A stretch of DNA of 64,000 bases from contig CAYXNJ010000002.1 of the NCBI GenBank assembly GCA_964466465.1, positions 36,653-100,652 of the forward strand. Direction: 5' to 3'. Below the pieces are notes generated by a model, which did not search any database, was not told the DNA's origin, and was given only the letters and a program-made list of their open reading frames with translations. The position numbers were made by a program, and so were the translations under genes. Numbering within the stretch: position 1 is the stretch's first letter; every line of letters starts with the position of its first letter. This document shows, piece after piece, positions 24,404 through 33,765 of the stretch. Source of the stretch: Sulfurospirillum sp964466465. GTDB lineage: Bacteria > Campylobacterota > Campylobacteria > Campylobacterales > Sulfurospirillaceae.

Positions 24404-24418
24404 TGATAACCGTTTTCA
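24404..24418 (-). promoter_or_regulatory. Candidate Fur box upstream of the flavodoxin operon
   Basis: TGATAACCGTTTTCA matches the Fur consensus at 11 of 14 informative positions and lies 26 bases before the start of the first gene. Confidence 0.52.
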
Positions 24419-24486
24419 AATAAGAAGTCAATATCTTTTTATTCAATTCGCTGTAAAATATTCTTTTAACTTGTAAGGAGGCGTTT

Positions 24487-25113
24487 ATGCCACTGGATCT
24501 TTGGACATTTTTAATTGCTATTACGCTTCTTACCATGACGCCAGGCGCGGACACGATGATTGTTATTCGCAACACCTTAAGAGGGGGTGCTAAGGATGGG
24601 TTGGTGTCAAGTTTGGGAATTTGTTCAGGTCTTTTTGTACACGCAACACTCTCAGCAATAGGTATTTCAGCGATTTTACTCTACTCTGCAGCTGCCTTTA
24701 CCGTATTAAAAACGCTGGGGGCACTTTACTTACTTTGGCTTGGATTTAACTCGCTTAAATCTTTTTGGCATACCAAAAAAATGCACCAAAAAGCTGTTGA
24801 ACAAAAGCCCTTCTCCTTTAGAATCTCTTTACAAGAGGGCTTTTTATCTAATGTTCTCAACCCAAAAGCGGTTATTTTTTATATGGCGTTTTTACCACAG
24901 TTTATCTCACATGAACATTCAGCACTTCTACAATCACTTTTTTTAGCGTTCTTGCATTTTAGTATCGCAACGCTTTGGCAAGCGATATTGATCTATACGA
25001 TTGTTTCAGCCAACGGTTTCATTACGAAAAAAAACGTACGCCAAAGCTTAGACGCCATCTCTGGCATCGTTATGATAGCTCTTGGCATAAGGCTTTTTTT
25101 GGAAAAACGTTAA
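24487..25113 (+). CDS. LysE/RhtB family exporter
   Basis: This 208-residue protein has six predicted membrane helices and the family start motif MTPGADTMIVIRNTLRGG. LysE/RhtB proteins export amino acids or related compounds. AAGGAGG precedes ATG at the right distance. It converges with the epimerase gene, overlapping by four bases at the stops. The substrate is not predictable. Confidence 0.88.
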   Translation: MPLDLWTFLIAITLLTMTPGADTMIVIRNTLRGGAKDGLVSSLGICSGLFVHATLSAIGISAILLYSAAAFTVLKTLGALYLLWLGFNSLKSFWHTKKMHQKAVEQKPFSFRISLQEGFLSNVLNPKAVIFYMAFLPQFISHEHSALLQSLFLAFLHFSIATLWQAILIYTIVSANGFITKKNVRQSLDAISGIVMIALGIRLFLEKR

Positions 25114-25928
25114 GCAAGTATCTTTTTTAAAGAGCTCTCTAGATCAGGGTATTGGAAGACAAACCCTTTTTCTAAAAGTGCCTTAGGATGGGCTTCTTTA
25201 CTATCGAGTAGCACAGTTGAGCCTTCACCAAAGAGCATTTTGATGATAAAAGAAGGTACGGGAATAAACGTTGGTCGATGCAGTACTTTGCCTAAGATTT
25301 TGGTAAAGTGAAAATTGGTAAGAGGTTCTGGTGCAGTCGCGTTAAAGATGCCTTCACATTTCTGATCTAGCACAAACACATAGATGGAAACCAAATCATC
25401 AATATCAATCCAACTGGTCACCATTCTTCCATCACCTATAATGCCTCCAAGCCCCATTTTAAAGGCTGGAAGCATCTTCTCCAGTGCCCCTCCATCGCGT
25501 CCTAAAACCACACCAAAACGCAAGATGGTTGTACGTTTGGTACACTTCTGCGCCTCATGCTCCCAAGCAAGGGCAAGTTGTCCTAAAAAATCTTCACCAA
25601 ATTTTTGGGTGCTTTCATCGCATGGAATGTTGTTAGGATAAATACCTACAGCAGAAGTAGAGATGAAATGCTCCACATCACTTTGATTGATCGCCTCAAC
25701 CAGTTTTTTGGTTGTATCAATTCGGCTTGAGTAGAGCACTTTTTTATACGCTTCATCCCACTTCGCCACAATCGGAGCACCTGCAAGATTAAAGACAGCC
25801 TGCACGCCAACAAGTTTTTGACGAATCGCTTCAACATCATCACCACGTTCAATGACCACAAAATCAGGAAATCTCTGTTTTAACGCATTGGCAACAAATC
25901 CACTCGCCCCACTCATCGCTACTTTCAT
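25110..25928 (-). CDS. TIGR01777-type NAD(P)-dependent epimerase (YfcH-like)
   Basis: The 272-residue protein has an N-terminal Rossmann glycine motif (GASGFVANAL), the FNLAGAPIV segment and a C-terminal DUF1731-like region (VPSFIIKMLFGEGSTVLLDS) that defines this SDR subgroup. Its substrate is unknown. It begins one base after the NosL-like gene and thus could be the last gene of that operon. Confidence 0.88.
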   Translation of the reverse strand: MKVAMSGASGFVANALKQRFPDFVVIERGDDVEAIRQKLVGVQAVFNLAGAPIVAKWDEAYKKVLYSSRIDTTKKLVEAINQSDVEHFISTSAVGIYPNNIPCDESTQKFGEDFLGQLALAWEHEAQKCTKRTTILRFGVVLGRDGGALEKMLPAFKMGLGGIIGDGRMVTSWIDIDDLVSIYVFVLDQKCEGIFNATAPEPLTNFHFTKILGKVLHRPTFIPVPSFIIKMLFGEGSTVLLDSKEAHPKALLEKGFVFQYPDLESSLKKILA

Positions 25929-25929
25929 C

Positions 25930-26436
25930 TTAGTGTCCTTTTAATTGTTGTCGTACTTTTGGGTCGCTCATGTTTTCACCTCTGAGCATACGAAGGCGCA
26001 TTTCATTAAAGTCTATCATACCCTCTTTTAAACGCTCATACGCTCCAAATCCATAGTGCATCGGCGTTTCATCATCACTGTTATAGCTTGCTTTTAAGGC
26101 ATCGATATAGCGATTGGTATCATTACTAAACACCCAAAACGTAATGGTGTGTGGCTCTACCTTTTGCTCTTTCAGCCATAAAATAGCACACCCAATATCA
26201 TCAAAAAAATGTGTCTTAAGATCATTCGTGATGATCTGCGCGGTATGTTTTTTACCCACAAGGTACATATGACACTGTGGGCATTGAACGCTATTATCTT
26301 TAAAGTCTAGCGGAACCCTCTCTTTATTGGTGATGTCAGAAGGCAGCTGATTTTTAAGATGCAGCGTGTAAAAAAGTCCCCCTAGCGCTAAAAGCGGAAA
26401 CAAAATTAAAATACTTATTAAGACATTTTTTTTCAA
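25930..26436 (-). CDS. NosL-like copper-binding protein
   Basis: This 168-residue protein has an N-terminal signal/anchor segment (LISILILFPLLALGGLFY) and the NosL motif CPQCHMYLVGKKHTAQI, followed by the conserved FFDDIGCAILWL and a C-terminal MHYGFGAY part. NosL proteins bind Cu(I) in the periplasm and serve assembly of nitrous oxide reductase or related cuproenzymes. No nosZ is in the window, so it may serve another cuproprotein. It overlaps the membrane-protein gene upstream by four bases. Confidence 0.78.
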   Translation of the reverse strand: MKKNVLISILILFPLLALGGLFYTLHLKNQLPSDITNKERVPLDFKDNSVQCPQCHMYLVGKKHTAQIITNDLKTHFFDDIGCAILWLKEQKVEPHTITFWVFSNDTNRYIDALKASYNSDDETPMHYGFGAYERLKEGMIDFNEMRLRMLRGENMSDPKVRQQLKGH

Positions 26437-27392
26437 AGCCAGACTCCATTACGTATAAAATAGACTATCGGATAAAGTGAGATGATGACAACATAGAGTG
26501 CATTAAAGCCCACAGAGAGCTTGCTAAAACGCATCTTATCTTTGGAAATCAGCGATAACACCGCCCCACCCATCCCATAAAACGTTCCTAAAAATAGTAG
26601 GGTATAAAGCAGATACCCCACGTAGTAATAATCCTTTTGCAACAAACAAAACGGACAGCGATGGGTTGGCAATTCATACACATACGGACTAAAAAAGACA
26701 ATCAAAGCAATCATCGCAAAGATAAGAAACATCGCATTGCAGAAGGGGATTAACACGTTGTTTTTTAGCCAAAAAGCCAGCAAACTCATCGCAAAAAAGC
26801 CATAAAAAAGCCCTACCCACAGCAATTCATCCACCACAAAAAGAAGTGAGATATACGAACTGCTGGCAGCGGAGAAAAGTGTACCGCAACAGCTCACGAT
26901 TTTGCTGATATTGAGGCTTACAAAAAAAGCTATTTCAAGCCCAATTTCCACAAATAAAGGAAGCGCAAACACCCCAAAAAGAATAAATTTAAGCCGTGTA
27001 TAGGGTAGCTTTTCACAACGTATATCCGCATAATGAAGCAGTAACCAAAACCCAAACAGATAGAGATTACAGAGTTTAAACAGTGTAAGATAAAGCCCAA
27101 AATCCACCGAATTGACAACACCACTAGCACACATCGCCCCCGCTATGATGTTGGAAAGCTTATCGCAGGTGTAGATAAAAAAGAGGAACAGAGGCAGTTT
27201 GAGCATAAAGATGTATTTGATGATGACAGCAACCAAATAGCTCTGTTTGGTGAGGCTGTACTGAAGCGGTGTACTTGTGTCATTATTCCAATAAAGAGCA
27301 AGCCTAAACGAGAGAAAAAAAGCAATCACGCCAAAGAAAAGAAAAATAGCATCTAGCGTTAAGAGTGCGATAATCTCAGGCGTTAAGCTCAT
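26433..27392 (-). CDS. Polytopic membrane protein with CPFC motif (NosL/ABC operon)
   Basis: The 319-residue protein has about eight hydrophobic helices. Notable are a Cys pair THRCPFCLLQKDYYYVGY before a C-terminal helix pair and further Cys (VSCCGTLFS, MCASGVV). The CPFCLLQ segment recalls the quinone-reducing or redox-active Cys pair of DsbB/VKOR-like proteins, but the rest does not show a family I can name. It is translationally coupled to the ABC ATPase upstream and NosL-like gene downstream. A role in thiol or copper handling for NosL is inferred from position. Confidence 0.65.
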   Translation of the reverse strand: MSLTPEIIALLTLDAIFLFFGVIAFFLSFRLALYWNNDTSTPLQYSLTKQSYLVAVIIKYIFMLKLPLFLFFIYTCDKLSNIIAGAMCASGVVNSVDFGLYLTLFKLCNLYLFGFWLLLHYADIRCEKLPYTRLKFILFGVFALPLFVEIGLEIAFFVSLNISKIVSCCGTLFSAASSSYISLLFVVDELLWVGLFYGFFAMSLLAFWLKNNVLIPFCNAMFLIFAMIALIVFFSPYVYELPTHRCPFCLLQKDYYYVGYLLYTLLFLGTFYGMGGAVLSLISKDKMRFSKLSVGFNALYVVIISLYPIVYFIRNGVWL

Positions 27393-28057
27393 AAAATCAT
27401 CTCACCATTTTTAATCTCAATAATACGATCTGCAAAGGGTAACTCAAAAAAGAGTGGATCATGCGTTGCAATGAGTAAGGTCACGCCATTTTGTTTCAAT
27501 GTTTCAAGTGAGGCTATGAGTTCACGTGAAAGTGTTTCATCAAGGTTTGCTGTTGGTTCATCCGCAAGAATGATGGAGGGATGATTCACCAAAGCTCTTG
27601 CGATGGCGACGCGTTGCTGTTCACCCCCTGAGAGACGGTTCACCCGCATCTTCGCTTTATGGGCAATGCCGCATTGCTCCATGGCAGTTTGAGCCTTGTC
27701 TTCTAAAACGCTTAGGGGTAAGTTGTCAGGAATCAGAGGAGCTATCACATTTTCAAGTGCTGAGAGATGGGGGATAAGATGAAACTTTTGGAAAATGAAC
27801 CCAATTTTTTCACGCCTTAACTGTGCACTAAAGGACTCAGGGAGTTTTGAGATCTCTTTGCCATCGACACTGATTTTTCCACTGCTTGGTTGCATAAGCC
27901 CTGCAATAAGGGAAAGCAAGGTACTTTTCCCACTACCGCTTGAGCCTTTAAGCACCACACATTCACCTTTTTTAATCTCCAAAGAGACCTTTTTTAGGGC
28001 ATGCGCTTCTTCGTCCCCTTGCATAAACTGTTTACATACCTCTTGAAGGACTATCAT
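27389..28057 (-). CDS. ABC transporter ATP-binding protein (MacB/LolD type)
   Basis: The 222-residue ATPase has Walker A GSSGSGKST, the signature LSGGEQQR, Walker B IILADEPTANLD and the H-loop ATHD. This type pairs with FtsX-like permeases that act mechanically on periplasmic substrates rather than by simple transport. It overlaps the permease gene upstream by four bases. Confidence 0.92.
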   Translation of the reverse strand: MIVLQEVCKQFMQGDEEAHALKKVSLEIKKGECVVLKGSSGSGKSTLLSLIAGLMQPSSGKISVDGKEISKLPESFSAQLRREKIGFIFQKFHLIPHLSALENVIAPLIPDNLPLSVLEDKAQTAMEQCGIAHKAKMRVNRLSGGEQQRVAIARALVNHPSIILADEPTANLDETLSRELIASLETLKQNGVTLLIATHDPLFFELPFADRIIEIKNGEMIL

Positions 28058-29241
28058 CGCATCACCTCGTCAGCATCAAGTGTTGAAGCTCTCCATGCAG
28101 GAATGAGGGTCGCTGCAATGTAGATGGGCACACTGAGCAAAAAAAGTAAAACAAGCATCGAAACATCCACACTAAAAGGAAGTGCAAAAGAGGGTTTGAG
28201 TGCAGAATAGCCCATAAAAAGGTTACGCAACAATGGGGCTTGCAGGGCGTACACATAAAAAAGTGAAAAGGTAATGCCCAGAAAGAACGCACTCAAAGAG
28301 AGTGTAAAACTCTCGTAAAACTTCTCTTTTAAAATGTCATCATTGCTCCAACCAATGGCTTTTAAAATGCCAATCTCCCGCTTCTCTTCAGAGCTTAGTC
28401 CACTGGTTTTATCGTAAATGATGATAAAAAAGGCAAATGCACAGATGCTAAAGAGTGCTAAAAAGAAGCCACTTTTATAATCAAAAATATTCTGGTAACT
28501 CACTCGAATATCATCTTGGGTGATGGCTCTCATATCGGGGTAGCGTTCATTGATTTTTTGCACGATGGTAGCAATCTCTTTAACATTGGCAACTTTTACG
28601 ATGATATCGGTGGCTTTGCTCTCATCCATCCCAAAAATAGCGTAAGCAAGCTTTTTAGGAAGGATGATGAGATCATTGGATTCTAACGCCAAATCGGAGT
28701 GAAAAACCCCAGCGATGTGTACGCGTTGCCATTTTCCTTCACTCGTGATAAAGTTAAAAAAATCAGTGTAGTAATTCTCACTAAAAACCTTTTGAACACC
28801 CTCACCGATGATCATACCATTCTCTTTTTCCAACAGCTTGATATCGAAATGCTGTGTGAGGTTAGAGAGTGTCTTTGAGTACTGTTCTTCATACGCATCA
28901 ATGCCTACAATGGAGAAGTTCACCCCTGCTGGTTTAAAGTAGTAGTAACCCCATACACGAGGCGTCACTGCCGAAATACCTTCTATATCCAAAAGTGCTT
29001 CTACTCGCTCTAAGGGCACATCACTTTGTTTCCCTGCAATAAAACGCTGCAAGGTAATTTGAGGAAGGGTTTTAAGGGTGGTATTTAGCTCTAACTTAAT
29101 GGCATCGGCAATCATCAAAACTGAAGCGAGTACAAAAATCAGCAGGCTTAAGATAAAGAAAATAAAAAAGCTCTTACCAAAACGACGCATTAAAGAGCGA
29201 ATGGCATAATCAAGTAGAAGAAAGTTAGGTTTAAAAGACAC
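28054..29241 (-). CDS. ABC transporter permease (FtsX/MacB type)
   Basis: This 395-residue protein has a first membrane helix (about residues 20-45), a large periplasmic MacB_PCD-like domain (about 50-245) and three C-terminal helices with the FtsX-family EKREIGILKAIGWSNDDI segment. It is partner of the adjacent ATPase. In the same operon a NosL-like protein and a DsbB-like membrane protein occur, a set reminiscent of nos accessory genes (NosDFYL) but with a different permease class. Confidence 0.9.
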   Translation of the reverse strand: MSFKPNFLLLDYAIRSLMRRFGKSFFIFFILSLLIFVLASVLMIADAIKLELNTTLKTLPQITLQRFIAGKQSDVPLERVEALLDIEGISAVTPRVWGYYYFKPAGVNFSIVGIDAYEEQYSKTLSNLTQHFDIKLLEKENGMIIGEGVQKVFSENYYTDFFNFITSEGKWQRVHIAGVFHSDLALESNDLIILPKKLAYAIFGMDESKATDIIVKVANVKEIATIVQKINERYPDMRAITQDDIRVSYQNIFDYKSGFFLALFSICAFAFFIIIYDKTSGLSSEEKREIGILKAIGWSNDDILKEKFYESFTLSLSAFFLGITFSLFYVYALQAPLLRNLFMGYSALKPSFALPFSVDVSMLVLLFLLSVPIYIAATLIPAWRASTLDADEVMR

Positions 29242-29542
29242 GTTCTATCCTTGAAGGATGAGAGTAAGGCGCGTAACGATAGACAAACGTGGAAGGGAAA
29301 TATTCTAACAGTTCAGGCGATTCATTGAAGTAGGCAAACACACTGCTAAGACTTCGGTGGCGTACATAGTGTGCTTCATTCACAAGGGCTAAATCGGGTA
29401 GGCCAACAAGAGCACTGAAGGTCTCTTTTTGCGTTATTTTTTCTGGGTTTAATGCGTGTGCGGAAGAAAAGTAAAATACCTGTGCCATTAGTGTGACACC
29501 CAGTAGTAATAACAGTGCAAAAAACGTGTACCTAGCGTGCAT
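29231..29542 (-). CDS. Small secreted or anchored protein, first gene of NosL/ABC operon
   Basis: This 103-residue protein has an N-terminal hydrophobic stretch (FFALLLLLGVTLMAQVFYF) that acts as signal peptide or anchor, followed by a short soluble part with VNEAHYVRHRSLSSVFAYF and the C-terminal PYSHPSRIERVF. The HxxRHRS pattern is found in periplasmic proteins of this kind, but I cannot name the family. The start has GAGGAG upstream. It overlaps the permease gene by 11 bases. Confidence 0.7.
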   Translation of the reverse strand: MHARYTFFALLLLLGVTLMAQVFYFSSAHALNPEKITQKETFSALVGLPDLALVNEAHYVRHRSLSSVFAYFNESPELLEYFPSTFVYRYAPYSHPSRIERVF

Positions 29543-29655
29543 TGCTTCTCCTCTAATCTAAGAGAAGATTGTACCACACACCACCTCATTTATCAATACT
29601 CTAAGTCATTTTGGACTACAATGAGGTATCTAAAACGCAGGTGTGAAGGATTTTT

Positions 29656-30279
29656 ATGCAACTTGATATTTGGTTAACGATGCTTGTCGCATCTATCTTG
29701 ATTAGTGTCTCTCCAGGAGCGGGTGCGGTGGTTTCGATGAACTATGGACTCAAATACGGACTGAAACGCTCGTATGCTGCTATTATGGGGCTTCAAGTAG
29801 GTCTTTTTGTGCAAACCTTTGTCGTTGTCATTGGACTTGGTTCACTCATTATGAGCTCTCTGCTTTTGTTTAACATTATCAAATGGATTGGTGTTGTTTA
29901 TTTGGTGTTCTTGGGAGTCATGAAATTCATTGAAAAGCCGCACTTGCCTGATGATACCGCCAATATCAAGGCGTTTTCAGCCTCTAAAGCGTTTATGCAA
30001 GCCACACTGATTAATCTTACAAACATCAAAGCAACGGTCTTTTTGGTGGCATTCATTCCCCAATTTTTAAATCCGAATGAGCCTCTTTTAGGGCAGTTTG
30101 TCATCATTTGTGCTACGTTGATTGGCGTTGACATCATCGTGATGACAGGCTATAGCTCTTTGGCTTCTAAGCTCAAACATGTCATCAAATCCATTCGTGC
30201 TATTCAGATTCAAAACAGGCTTACGGGTGCTTTTTTACTCTTGGCAGCTTTTTTTATATCAACTGCCAAACGTGCTTAA
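29656..30279 (+). CDS. LysE/RhtB family exporter (second copy)
   Basis: This 207-residue protein has six membrane helices and the family motif SVSPGAGAVVSMNYGLKYG. It is a paralogue of the LysE-type gene at 24487 and faces the same strand. It ends in a four-base stop overlap with the convergent ArsC/Spx-like gene. Confidence 0.87.
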   Translation: MQLDIWLTMLVASILISVSPGAGAVVSMNYGLKYGLKRSYAAIMGLQVGLFVQTFVVVIGLGSLIMSSLLLFNIIKWIGVVYLVFLGVMKFIEKPHLPDDTANIKAFSASKAFMQATLINLTNIKATVFLVAFIPQFLNPNEPLLGQFVIICATLIGVDIIVMTGYSSLASKLKHVIKSIRAIQIQNRLTGAFLLLAAFFISTAKRA

Positions 30280-30617
30280 CTAAATTTTTGAGTATAAACC
30301 TCTTCATCAAACCCAACCAAAAGCGCTCCATCTTCACACTCGACGATGGGGCGCTTAAAGAGTAATTGTTCCCTTAAAAGCCAGCTTTTTTTCTCTTCAT
30401 CGCTGATCTCTTTACTAAGTCCTAACGTTTTAAATTTTGTTCCTTTGGTGTTGAAAAGAATCGACATCGGCTGAGAACTCAACCACTCTTTCAGTTTTGC
30501 CTCACTGATTTGCGTACTTTTAAGGTCAACAAACGTATAAGGAACAACCTTCGCTTTAAAAAACGCTATGGCCTTTTTCACACTGCCACACGTCGTAATG
30601 CCATACACTTTTACCAT
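30276..30617 (-). CDS. ArsC/Spx-family thioredoxin-fold protein (YffB-like)
   Basis: This protein has 113 residues with the thioredoxin-fold start VYGITTCGSVKKAIAFF, a single N-terminal Cys, and the family motif KRPIVECEDG. Single-Cys members include glutathione- or thioredoxin-linked arsenate reductases and YffB-like proteins; the Spx branch interacts with RNA polymerase in Firmicutes. No arsenic genes lie nearby, so arsenate reduction is not supported by context. AAGGAG precedes the ATG. Confidence 0.82.
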   Translation of the reverse strand: MVKVYGITTCGSVKKAIAFFKAKVVPYTFVDLKSTQISEAKLKEWLSSQPMSILFNTKGTKFKTLGLSKEISDEEKKSWLLREQLLFKRPIVECEDGALLVGFDEEVYTQKFS

Positions 30618-30626
30618 GACTACTCC

Positions 30627-32732
30627 TTAACTAAACTCTATGCAATTGCGACCTTTTTGCTTAGCGCAATACATCGCCTTATCGGCTTCACCAAAGATAT
30701 GCTCTTTATTTTGTTTATCATATCCAAAAAGTGTTACACCAATGCTTGCGGTACACTCATGGGTAATCATTTTATCATTGCCTTCCTCATCCATTAAAAG
30801 AACATAGGGAGCTCTTACATGAAAGAGTATTTTTGAAGCCACTCTCATCGCTTCAGCTTTAGCACTCTCTTCGTCTTTGCTTAAATCACCAAGTGCTATT
30901 ATAAACTCATCACCACCAAAACGCGCCACAATATCACTTTGGCGCACACACGCATTCAACCGTGCGGCGACATCTGTAAGCAATAAATCGCCTGCTTTGT
31001 GCCCAAACGCATCATTGAGTGGCTTAAAATTATCCAGATCAATGACTAAAAGTGCACCCCAATGATGATGACGTTTTGCTTGCGCCAAGAAAAAAGTAAA
31101 CTGTTCATCAAACATTCTTCGATTTGGGAGTTTGGTTAAAGGATCATGAAAGGCAAGCTCACGAATGAGCTCTTCTGTTTTTTTACGCTCAGTGATGTCT
31201 GTCGAGATACCGCATAACGCATAGATACTACCATCCTCTCTCAAAAGAGGCATTTTTGTCGAAAGATAGGTCGTAGTAACGCCTGTTTGTTTATCGGTAT
31301 TGGTCTCTTCAAGGCTTATTTTACGTCCGTATTCGATGACTTCATTGTCAATTTTTCGGATATTTTTAGCCGTTTTTGTATCGAAAAAGTCAGAATCTTC
31401 ACGCCCTATAAGCTCATCGAGCGTTACACCGAAAAGATCACATGTTTTTTTATTGGCATACACATAGCGATAATGCGCATCCTTAATGTAAATAAACGCT
31501 TCAACACTGTCTAAAATCGTATTGAGTTTAGCCTCACTTTGTAAAAGCCCTTTGGTTCGCTCTTTTACGATTTCTTCTAATGCACTATTGTTAGCGCGTA
31601 CATACTCTATCATAGCGATAAACTGTTTGGAAAGTTCCTCTATCTCGGCTGTTCCAACAGGTTTGAGATCAATTTCATATTGACCATGTTCAATTTTTTG
31701 CATCAAAATTTTAAGTTTTTTAAGAGGGTTTAAGATGAGTGAATGCAGTTCTATACTCACGGCAAAAAGCGCCACTAAAAAAAGAATGCTCAGCATAGGA
31801 AGTATCGAAAAATCTTTAATAATCTCAAGCTCTTTTTCATCAATCAGCGTTAAACTAAACCAATCCACTTCTTTCAAGTAACTCATGCCAAGCAGTTGTT
31901 TTCTGCCATCATACTCTACCCAAAATGTACGAATTTCATGAGGGTGTTCACTCAAATATTTGATGGTTTCGCTAATAGCATCACAATCTTTTTGGTGCAA
32001 AAATAACGCATTAATTTTTTTATGGCTTCCATCCGCTTTTTGTAAACTTTCATAGACATTGAGTTTTGTGTCACGTTCCAGTTGAATGTCTAAGTGACGG
32101 TTGATAAAGAAATTTCGCACACCTTCTTGCTCAATACCCACAGACTCTCGCACAAAGCGTGTAAAATCCATACCCGTGCCGACAATACCCACAATCTGGT
32201 CATTAACCTTTATATCGTAGTTAAGCCATACATACGTATTGCCCAAAAATTCATCGGTGTCAACATTGATCTGATACGCTTTGTTATCAGACAGAACCGC
32301 ATAAAACCAAGAGTCATTGCTTCTTGCTGAAGAGAGTTTATACTGCAACTCTTTGCCAGCATAGCTGTTTTTAGCGTCATTAAAATAGTAATTTTCACTC
32401 TTCACAAATGCTGCAAAATAACTTTTGCTTTGAAATTTTTGACGGTACACTTCTAGGATAGCTAAGCCTTTTTGACGGTTTATCTCATCGGTGTCATCCA
32501 GAGCCATAGCAAGCAGAGCAGGCTCTTTAATCATCTCTTGGATGATCTCAATCTCATGGATCAATGGAAGCAACGTTCGATTTTTATCAAAAATAATCTG
32601 CTTTTTGATAAATCGCTCTGCCCATTTTTCATTGATTTTAGAAAATAAAATCTCGGAGTAAGACCAAACACACAAAGAGAAAAAGATAAAAAGTGCAAAC
32701 ATAAAGGTAAACAGTTTCCCTTTGAGACGCAT
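30627..32732 (-). CDS. dCACHE-HAMP-PAS-GGDEF diguanylate cyclase
   Basis: The 701-residue protein is a membrane sensor: helix one (about residues 7-27), a periplasmic dCACHE-type domain (about 40-310), helix two (about 318-338), HAMP, coiled coil, a PAS domain (about 395-515, with CDLFGVTLDELIGRED) and a GGDEF domain with intact FGGDEF and an upstream RQSD inhibitory site. It should synthesise c-di-GMP in response to an extracytoplasmic signal. It starts a single transcript with a 136-base divergent gap to rarD. Confidence 0.9.
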   Translation of the reverse strand: MRLKGKLFTFMFALFIFFSLCVWSYSEILFSKINEKWAERFIKKQIIFDKNRTLLPLIHEIEIIQEMIKEPALLAMALDDTDEINRQKGLAILEVYRQKFQSKSYFAAFVKSENYYFNDAKNSYAGKELQYKLSSARSNDSWFYAVLSDNKAYQINVDTDEFLGNTYVWLNYDIKVNDQIVGIVGTGMDFTRFVRESVGIEQEGVRNFFINRHLDIQLERDTKLNVYESLQKADGSHKKINALFLHQKDCDAISETIKYLSEHPHEIRTFWVEYDGRKQLLGMSYLKEVDWFSLTLIDEKELEIIKDFSILPMLSILFLVALFAVSIELHSLILNPLKKLKILMQKIEHGQYEIDLKPVGTAEIEELSKQFIAMIEYVRANNSALEEIVKERTKGLLQSEAKLNTILDSVEAFIYIKDAHYRYVYANKKTCDLFGVTLDELIGREDSDFFDTKTAKNIRKIDNEVIEYGRKISLEETNTDKQTGVTTTYLSTKMPLLREDGSIYALCGISTDITERKKTEELIRELAFHDPLTKLPNRRMFDEQFTFFLAQAKRHHHWGALLVIDLDNFKPLNDAFGHKAGDLLLTDVAARLNACVRQSDIVARFGGDEFIIALGDLSKDEESAKAEAMRVASKILFHVRAPYVLLMDEEGNDKMITHECTASIGVTLFGYDKQNKEHIFGEADKAMYCAKQKGRNCIEFS

Positions 32733-32868
32733 TCGGACTTCCTTATATTCCTTATTTTTTAGATTATAACAGTTTTTAGTAACAAATAAAAATGAATTGA
32801 TGGTTTTAATTTCATCATGTAAGTATCTTTAGCCTATAATACCATCACTCTTTTACAAGCTGGAACCC

Positions 32869-33765
32869 ATGAATAACCTCTCACAAGAAGCACAAGGCTA
32901 CATCTACGCTGTTTTAGCGTTTGTTTTTTGGGGCTTAGTGCCTATTTATTTTAAACTGATCTCCACTGTCTCAGCCACAGAGATTTTGGCACACCGCATC
33001 ATCTGGTCGGTTGTACTGCTCTTTGGTATGATTCTTCTAAGCCGTCAGTTTGGAGCGTTTAAACTACTTATTAGAGATATTCACAAAATAAAATACCTTG
33101 TTCTCTCTGCCTTTTTAGTCTCACTCAACTGGCTTGTTTTCATCTGGGCAGTGGGTCACAATATGATTGCCGAATCAAGCCTAGGCTACTATATCAATCC
33201 CTTAGTCAATTTTGCGCTAGGTATCTTCTTTTTTAAAGATCGCCCCTCGTTTTGGCAACAAATTGCCATTGCATTAGCGTTTATCGCTATTTTTTATCAA
33301 GTCATTACATTAGGCTCCGTACCCATTGTTTCGCTACTGTTAGCCTTTAGCTTTGCCTTTTACGGACTAATTCGCAAACACATCAATCTGCCATCCATGA
33401 CAGGACTTTACATTGAAACACTCATTCTTTTTCCTGTGGCGCTGCTCTATTTTGGTTACCTCGTAAACACCAACCATAACGCTTTTGTCTTTCCACCCAA
33501 TGCCATCTCATGGCTTTTAATGCTTGCAGGTGTGATTACCGTTGTACCTTTGCTGTGGTTTAATGCCGCAGCAATAAGGATTTCACTCGTGCATCTGGGC
33601 TTTTTTCAATACATCGGTCCGACCGTTTCCTTTTTGTTAGCTATTTTTGTTTATGATGAAGTTTTAGTTCCCGAAAAACTGACCAGTTTTGTACTGATTT
33701 GGATTGCACTTGCCATTTTCAGTGTTGACGGGTACTTCAAGAAAAGAGCTTCAAAAGAGGGTTAG
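32869..33765 (+). CDS. rarD: RarD-type EamA transporter
   Basis: This 298-residue protein has ten membrane helices and the RarD start motif GYIYAVLAFVFWGLVPIYFK, with conserved HRIIWSV and LNWLVFIWAV. RarD proteins belong to the drug/metabolite transporter superfamily; the substrate is not established. It ends at the base before the response regulator start (TAGATG), so the three-gene signalling unit downstream may be read from the same promoter. Confidence 0.88.
   Translation: MNNLSQEAQGYIYAVLAFVFWGLVPIYFKLISTVSATEILAHRIIWSVVLLFGMILLSRQFGAFKLLIRDIHKIKYLVLSAFLVSLNWLVFIWAVGHNMIAESSLGYYINPLVNFALGIFFFKDRPSFWQQIAIALAFIAIFYQVITLGSVPIVSLLLAFSFAFYGLIRKHINLPSMTGLYIETLILFPVALLYFGYLVNTNHNAFVFPPNAISWLLMLAGVITVVPLLWFNAAAIRISLVHLGFFQYIGPTVSFLLAIFVYDEVLVPEKLTSFVLIWIALAIFSVDGYFKKRASKEG

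Noticed and set aside
29531..29566. Hairpin CTTCTC/GAGAAG near the ribosome binding site of the 29231-29542 gene
   Set aside because: Only six base pairs; too weak to claim RBS masking, unlike the stem at 35853.
30276..30617. Arsenate reductase of an arsenic resistance operon
   Set aside because: The fold fits ArsC, but there are no arsR, arsB or acr3 genes nearby; a YffB/Spx-like role is as likely.
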